Below are positions 60,001 to 64,000 of a DNA stretch of 64,000 bases, in pieces. The notes under the pieces are model-generated. The model was not told the origin of the DNA, did not search any database, and saw nothing but the letters and a program-made list of their open reading frames with translations. The stretch is taken from positions 59,780,754-59,844,753 of the forward strand of contig OY997596.1 of assembly GCA_963921825.1 (NCBI GenBank), written 5' to 3'. The first letter of the stretch is position 1. Every line of letters starts with the position of its first letter. The position numbers were made by a program, and so were the translations under genes. The DNA comes from Erodium maritimum. Lineage: Eukaryota > Streptophyta > Magnoliopsida > Geraniales > Geraniaceae.

Positions 60001-62184
60001 AAATTGTTGCGCAAAACACTGATGCAGCAAGAAAGTTGGACATAAGAAAAGGAGCAAGTAATCAAAAGCAACATATACAATAATGATGACTTACATGGAT
60101 TTTATATGAGCTAGGTTCCCAAGATCAGGGGATAAAGTGCCTTCAAGACAGAGATCTTTCAAGTTCCTGAAAGGCGTAGGATGAACAAGTTTCAAATACA
60201 AACTTTGTATGAAATGTGATATAGTTACGACTTAACAAAACATGTTTTAGCATTGGAAATAGAACAGGAAAAGGAGGGGATGAAAATTTTGTTTTATTCA
60301 AACAAGAAACGAACTTGAATGGCAAAAATGCCCTTTATATGACAAAAGAAGAAGGATAAATGCAAGAAAGCGCTATGAGGTATTCGCTTTTTGCAACTTG
60401 TAGCCATCTTCTTTGATAATTGCACAAAAGTATCTGAAATTGTCTTTTGTTGCAATTTTTATAAAAATGACGATTTACCCTTACCATTCAGATTTTTAAA
60501 AATCACAACTAAAAAACAAAAAAATAGTCACATTTTCATATCCCTTAATTTTCTTCCTCTTTGTAGCATACAACAAAGAACAAGCAATTTAAGGTATACA
60601 AAATTTTGGGTTTTGTTAAATATTATTTTAAAAAATTAAGCTTAAAATCTTCAGTTTGAATCAAATGTATACAAAGTGCAACAAAAGGACAAGTTCAAAA
60701 CTCTTTTATGCAATTATGAAAGAAGAGGGCTACAAGTTGCATAAAACAAATACTTCAGGTACTTTTTTGCAATTGACCCTATAAAAATTAAAAAATAAAA
60801 TAAAATAGAAACTTTAAATTAAGAACTCTCGTGTTCATTTTTTTCAAAAAAATAATAAATTTTAATTAATCTAAGATATAAAGGATATTTTTGCTATTAA
60901 ACCCCATATTAGGATAAATTAAAACAAGAGCATAACTTATCAGGTGAATTGATACAATTTAAACTGCACGGTAATGAATAGAAATCAAAGCCCTATACGA
61001 AATTCTACGGGGGAGTTTCTCAACAAAACCATCAAAAAAGTTCAAGTTCATAATCATAAAGGGTCTTTCTCATACAATTGGTTCTTTAATACGATATCAT
61101 GTTTCTCACGTACTCGAATTCAAATTCTACTATCTCCAAAAAAATCCCTCTTTCCTCAAAGCTCAGACTCGTCTCTCCGTCCACATCCAAATCCGTAAAC
61201 ACACTTGTCAGTAAAGGTGTGCGTGTTAAAATATAAAACTATATTTGGTCCTTCAACTATCAGCTTAACTTATTAATTGAAGGGTTAATTGTTGAAACTT
61301 ACCCTTATGTATTGGTCACGAACACTATGCTACCCTCCTTTTCAAAATGATATTTGCGCTACCTTATCTATTGGTCACGCGATTACGTTAGGAAAAATAG
61401 ACGGTAAAATGCCGTTTTTTCCATTCCGTTAGTCATATGACCTTAAGTGTCATATAATGGATGGTAAAATGACGTTTTTCCCCTTAAGTATTTGACCTCT
61501 ATATATTTTACAAGGAACAACAACGAGGGTGCAATGATAATGTTCCTTATAAAATATATAAAAGTCAACTAATGAAGGAAAAAACGTCATATTACCATTC
61601 ATTATATGACACTTGAGGTCATATGACTAACGGAATGGAAAAAACGGCATTTTACCGTCTATTTTTCCTAACGTAATCGTGTGACCAATAGATAAGGTAG
61701 CGCAAATATCACTTTGAAAAGGAGGGTAGCATAGTGTTCGTGACCAATACATAAGGGTAAGTTTCAACGATTAACCCTTAATTGAATTGGTTCTCTAACA
61801 AAAACTTCTACACAAGTAAAGATAGCAAAACTAATTAATCAAGCAACAGAAGAATAGTTACTCACAAGACCACAACTTTCCCATTTGAGCACTCCACTCC
61901 AAACCAAGAACAAGGATCAAGCTCTCCACCATCATCATTCCAATTTCTCAAAGCATCAAATGGGTCACTCACCACTCTCTCCCTCAACCCCAACAAAGCC
62001 AAACCTGCCAAAAAAAAAGTTGCTTCAACAACCCCCAAATTCAAAAACACAAATAAAAATCAAAACTTTCAGGTCTCATACCTTCTCCATTGAGACACAA
62101 ACCCAAACCCAGGTTCTGAAACCAAATCAACACAGCCACCACCACCAGATCCCTCAAGCTATTGAGCTTCCACTTCCCATCCAT
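57092..62184 (-). CDS. LRR receptor-like pseudokinase (MRH1/At3g56050-like)
   Basis: A 643-residue plasma-membrane receptor-like protein. Nine exons join in frame: 62082-62184, 61866-62004, 60095-60166, 59875-60018, 59641-59781, 58791-59203, 58520-58710, 58298-58430 and 57092-57687. A signal peptide (about 1-31) precedes the LRR N-terminal cap (LRNWNDDGGELDPCSWFGVEC) and a few LRRs encoded by 72- and 144-bp exons. Four SPSRSIT-type heptads (226-254) and a Pro-rich stretch lead to a transmembrane helix (about 289-312). The kinase-like domain lacks key residues: the VAIK lysine position reads IAVTSI, HRD is replaced around PHKSLNSS, and DFG reads DFN. It is therefore probably a scaffold. The C-terminal SPLWWAELEIAS matches the At3g56050/At2g40270 group as I recall it. 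Introns 2 and 5 contain MITEs. Confidence 0.92.
59309..59585. mobile_element. MITE family E, copy 2
   Basis: The ends gggataatctcact and agtgagatttcccc are inverted, and the internal parts (cccccaagttttttt, tacccttttccatagg) relate to the copy at 44833-45093. It lies in intron 5 of the LRR pseudokinase gene. Confidence 0.6.
60352..60780. mobile_element. Long-TIR MITE, family A, copy 5
   Basis: Left end aggataaatgcaagaaagcg, then ttgcaacttgtagccatctt; right arm gaagagggctacaagttgca and end ggtacttttttgcaattgac. It lies in intron 2 of the LRR pseudokinase gene. Confidence 0.75.
61282..61778. mobile_element. Long-TIR MITE, family B, copy 2
   Basis: A 497-bp near-perfect palindrome with termini AGGGTTAAT and ATTAACCCT. 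It is flanked by a 7-8 bp duplication, taattga (61275-61281 and 61779-61785). It shares its internal blocks (tattggtcacgaacacta, tataatggatggtaaaatga) with the copy at 7592-8070. It lies in intron 2 of the LRR pseudokinase gene. Confidence 0.8.
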
Positions 62185-62689
62185 GGAGCTAGATTAAGCA
62201 AAACAAAACCCAATTCACAGAAACAACACGAGACAAAGCTAACCCAGATCACCAAAAATCGAGCTGAGACAAGAAGAAGAAGATTCAGAGCAGAGACTGA
62301 GCTGAAAGAGATTAAAAATCCAAACTTTGAGATGATGAACACACGGAGAGAAAAGGATGGAGACGAAGAACAAGCCACTAAAGTACACTTCTATGGCTTT
62401 GCATTTCAGCTAACTGATAATGTAAATGACCCCATAAAAGTCTGAAAACGCGTGTATTTTAATTTTTTTTCCCAGTTAGTTATAATGGGTAATTGGGTAT
62501 GCTACAGTGTAGCAGCTACACGTCCAAAAAGTTTTATCCAAAAATACTCTTGAGTATATATTGAAAGTGGAAGTTTAAGCCATAATATCTCATTAATTTT
62601 CAACATAATTTAATCCTAAGTTTTTATTTTCTAATAATTAATTCGAATCAAGTTTATCTTCAAAGTTTTTGTTTCAAATATTGAAGACA

Positions 62690-63490
62690 CAGCTGCTGCA
62701 CTCCCTGTCGGCCCCGTCATGTCTTCCCCGATGCAGGCCTCTCCCTCGAAGACCACGTCTTCATTTGTGGAACCTCTAGCCTTAGAACTCGGGCGTAGGA
62801 GGAAGCCGAAGCAAACCCTAGCCGGGTCTCCTTCAGAGCCTCCTTCTACTCCGACGAGTCCACCACCCTCTATCTCCATTGTACTGGTACCCTTTGTTAT
62901 GGGTGCCTCTACTCCATCCACTACCGGCAAACCACGTCGAGGACTTTTGGTACGACCGAAGGGCGTTGCTTCATTTGCAGCCAACCTGTCGTTGAGTCTC
63001 GCTTCGTCACCTCATCCCATCGTCTCTGTTCCATCTCCTTCCTGCGTTCTTACTACTCGGGTTGATCCGACCCCTCCTCTTCAACATGACCCGATGCGGG
63101 GCATGGCGCCAATGGAGGATCTCTCAAGTACGTCGGTGGAGGCATTCGGTTTGGGTCGTTGTCTTCCCAATAAGTAAAGGATCATGCTCATCGCCTCTCT
63201 CCTTACTATTCTGACGTGTATGGTCCGTGGTCGGAAAGTGGCCCTCTTGTTGGATGAGCCCCCTTCTCCTACCACTGTGGCTTTACCAGAGTTGCAGGCA
63301 TCCATGGCGGCACTCCAGGATGGGCTCTCCTCCTGCTCCCTCGACGATGACGAGGAGGTTGAGGTCGTGGTCCCTTACTCCCCAACCAAAGCCACGGTCA
63401 TTACTCGTCAACAGTGGGGACTGATGGGCAAGCTATGGACGTCAAAGCCTCCCCGGAAGGACATTCTCCTTTGTATCATCACCACCGCGT
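62690..63490 (+). pseudogene. LINE ORF1-like fragment (tentative)
   Basis: Two frames, 62719-63177 and 63184-63492, are GC-rich. The second has LDDDEEVEVVVPYSP followed by W-GLMGKLWTSKPPRKDIL, which resembles the start of the DUF4283 domain in plant LINE ORF1 proteins. Similarity ends where the LTR-like sequence starts at 63493. The first frame is Pro/Ser-rich and unassigned. No reverse transcriptase was seen. Confidence 0.35.
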
Positions 63491-63492
63491 GA

Positions 63493-64000
63493 CCAACGTG
63501 TGTATTATGGGCTTCTTGTTGTATGCTCCTCCTTGATAGGCCCGGTTCTCCCCAACAAAAGAATAGCCTATCCGGTCATGGGTCCAATGTGTATATTAAG
63601 TCTTTCTTTATCCCTTAAGTATCCGATGTGGGACTCCTGACTCACATGTGGACACACCTAACAATCTCCCCCTCCACATTGAGTCTCATCACATCGGCTT
63701 GCTCACACTCCTAAGCCCAACTTTTTACATGTTCTACTCAATCCCTCACGGGCCCACTTCATCCTATCTGGGCCCACCACCATGAGAGCAGCGATTATGG
63801 TATCCTGGTGTTTCTAGCCCTAGGAGATATACCCCGACCCGCTTCCTGAGAGAGTCCCCATAACAAGGCTCTAATACCACTTATTGGGGAGAACCGGGCC
63901 TATCAAGGAGGAGCATACAACAAGAAGCCCATAATACACACGTTGGCCACCCCACTTGACCCAAAAGACTAGCTTATCAGGTCATGGGTCCAAGGTGTAT
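63493..64000 (-). mobile_element. Small LTR/TRIM-like element, cut by the window edge
   Basis: On the minus strand, a primer-binding-like site TGGTATTAGAGC lies at 63868-63879 next to an LTR-like sequence beginning 63881. A purine-rich tract (63665-63677) abuts a TGTTAGGTGTG LTR start at 63662. Only about 200 bp separate these, so the element would be a TRIM. A 38-bp direct repeat (63557-63594 and 63963-64000) supports paired LTRs. The adjoining 63-bp end (63493-63555) is instead inverted relative to 63884-63946. The right LTR runs out of the window. Confidence 0.55.

Noticed and set aside
61885..62445. 186-codon plus-strand frame over the first exons of the LRR pseudokinase
   Set aside because: Low-complexity Lys/Gln/Thr translation antisense to two splice-supported exons.
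1..64000. CRISPR arrays, bacterial operons, phage or toxin systems
   Set aside because: No spaced direct repeats of the right size and no prokaryotic gene families; all evidence is plant nuclear.

Overview
This is a stretch of plant nuclear chromosome, most likely from a eudicot. Genes have short exons and GT-AG introns, families are plant-specific (LBD, trihelix, BAHD, ATL, Ole e 1), and the AT-rich spacers are full of plant DNA transposons and Ty1/copia retrotransposons. I see no prokaryotic, organellar or viral gene cluster. Species cannot be named from the sequence.

Left to right. 0.4-0.9 kb: a broken alpha-tubulin copy. 2.4-3.3 kb: an inverted gene fragment. 4.5-5.2 kb: a tandem array ending at the 3' side of a 25-codon eL41 ribosomal protein gene (5426-5627, minus). 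8.3-8.8 kb: an ATL-type RING-H2 ubiquitin ligase. 9-17 kb: gene-poor, with hAT-like and foldback elements. 17.5-18.8 kb: a BAHD acyltransferase. 19-25 kb: gene-poor, with a short-LTR copia remnant. 26-28.4 kb: a trihelix transcription factor. 29.7-30.1 kb: an LBD21-like factor. 32.2-34.4 kb: a complete PIF/Harbinger-type element carrying only its Myb-like gene. 36-48.6 kb: SAM50, split by an 8.46-kb copia retrotransposon in its last intron. 49.8-52.3 kb: a BUB1/MAD3-family checkpoint gene (BMF3-like). 53-53.5 kb: an Ole e 1 family secreted protein. 53.8-54.8 kb: a Mutator-type foldback. 57.1-62.2 kb: a nine-exon LRR pseudokinase with MITEs in its introns. 62.7-64 kb: LINE-like debris and the edge of a small LTR element.

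The genes do not form a pathway; they are independent housekeeping and regulatory loci. Their order is informative. From recall of Arabidopsis locus numbers, eL41-ATL-trihelix-LBD21-SAM50 matches At3g11120-At3g11070, and SAM50-BMF3-Ole e 1 matches At5g05520-At5g05500. The window therefore seems to keep one ancestral block that Arabidopsis holds as two partly deleted duplicates.

The strongest new observations are: the SAM50 terminal exon stranded 9.2 kb away behind a young copia insertion; that copia having nearly identical LTRs while lacking the reverse transcriptase YxDD box; an ORF1-only Harbinger element with intact TIRs, TSD and spliced reading frame; a Mutator-type foldback with a GC-rich loop; a KEN box between two ABBA-like motifs plus a triplicated motif in the BMF3-like protein; and five copies of one long-TIR MITE family. 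All gene models are hand-spliced from frame continuity and homology recall; none has been checked against transcripts.
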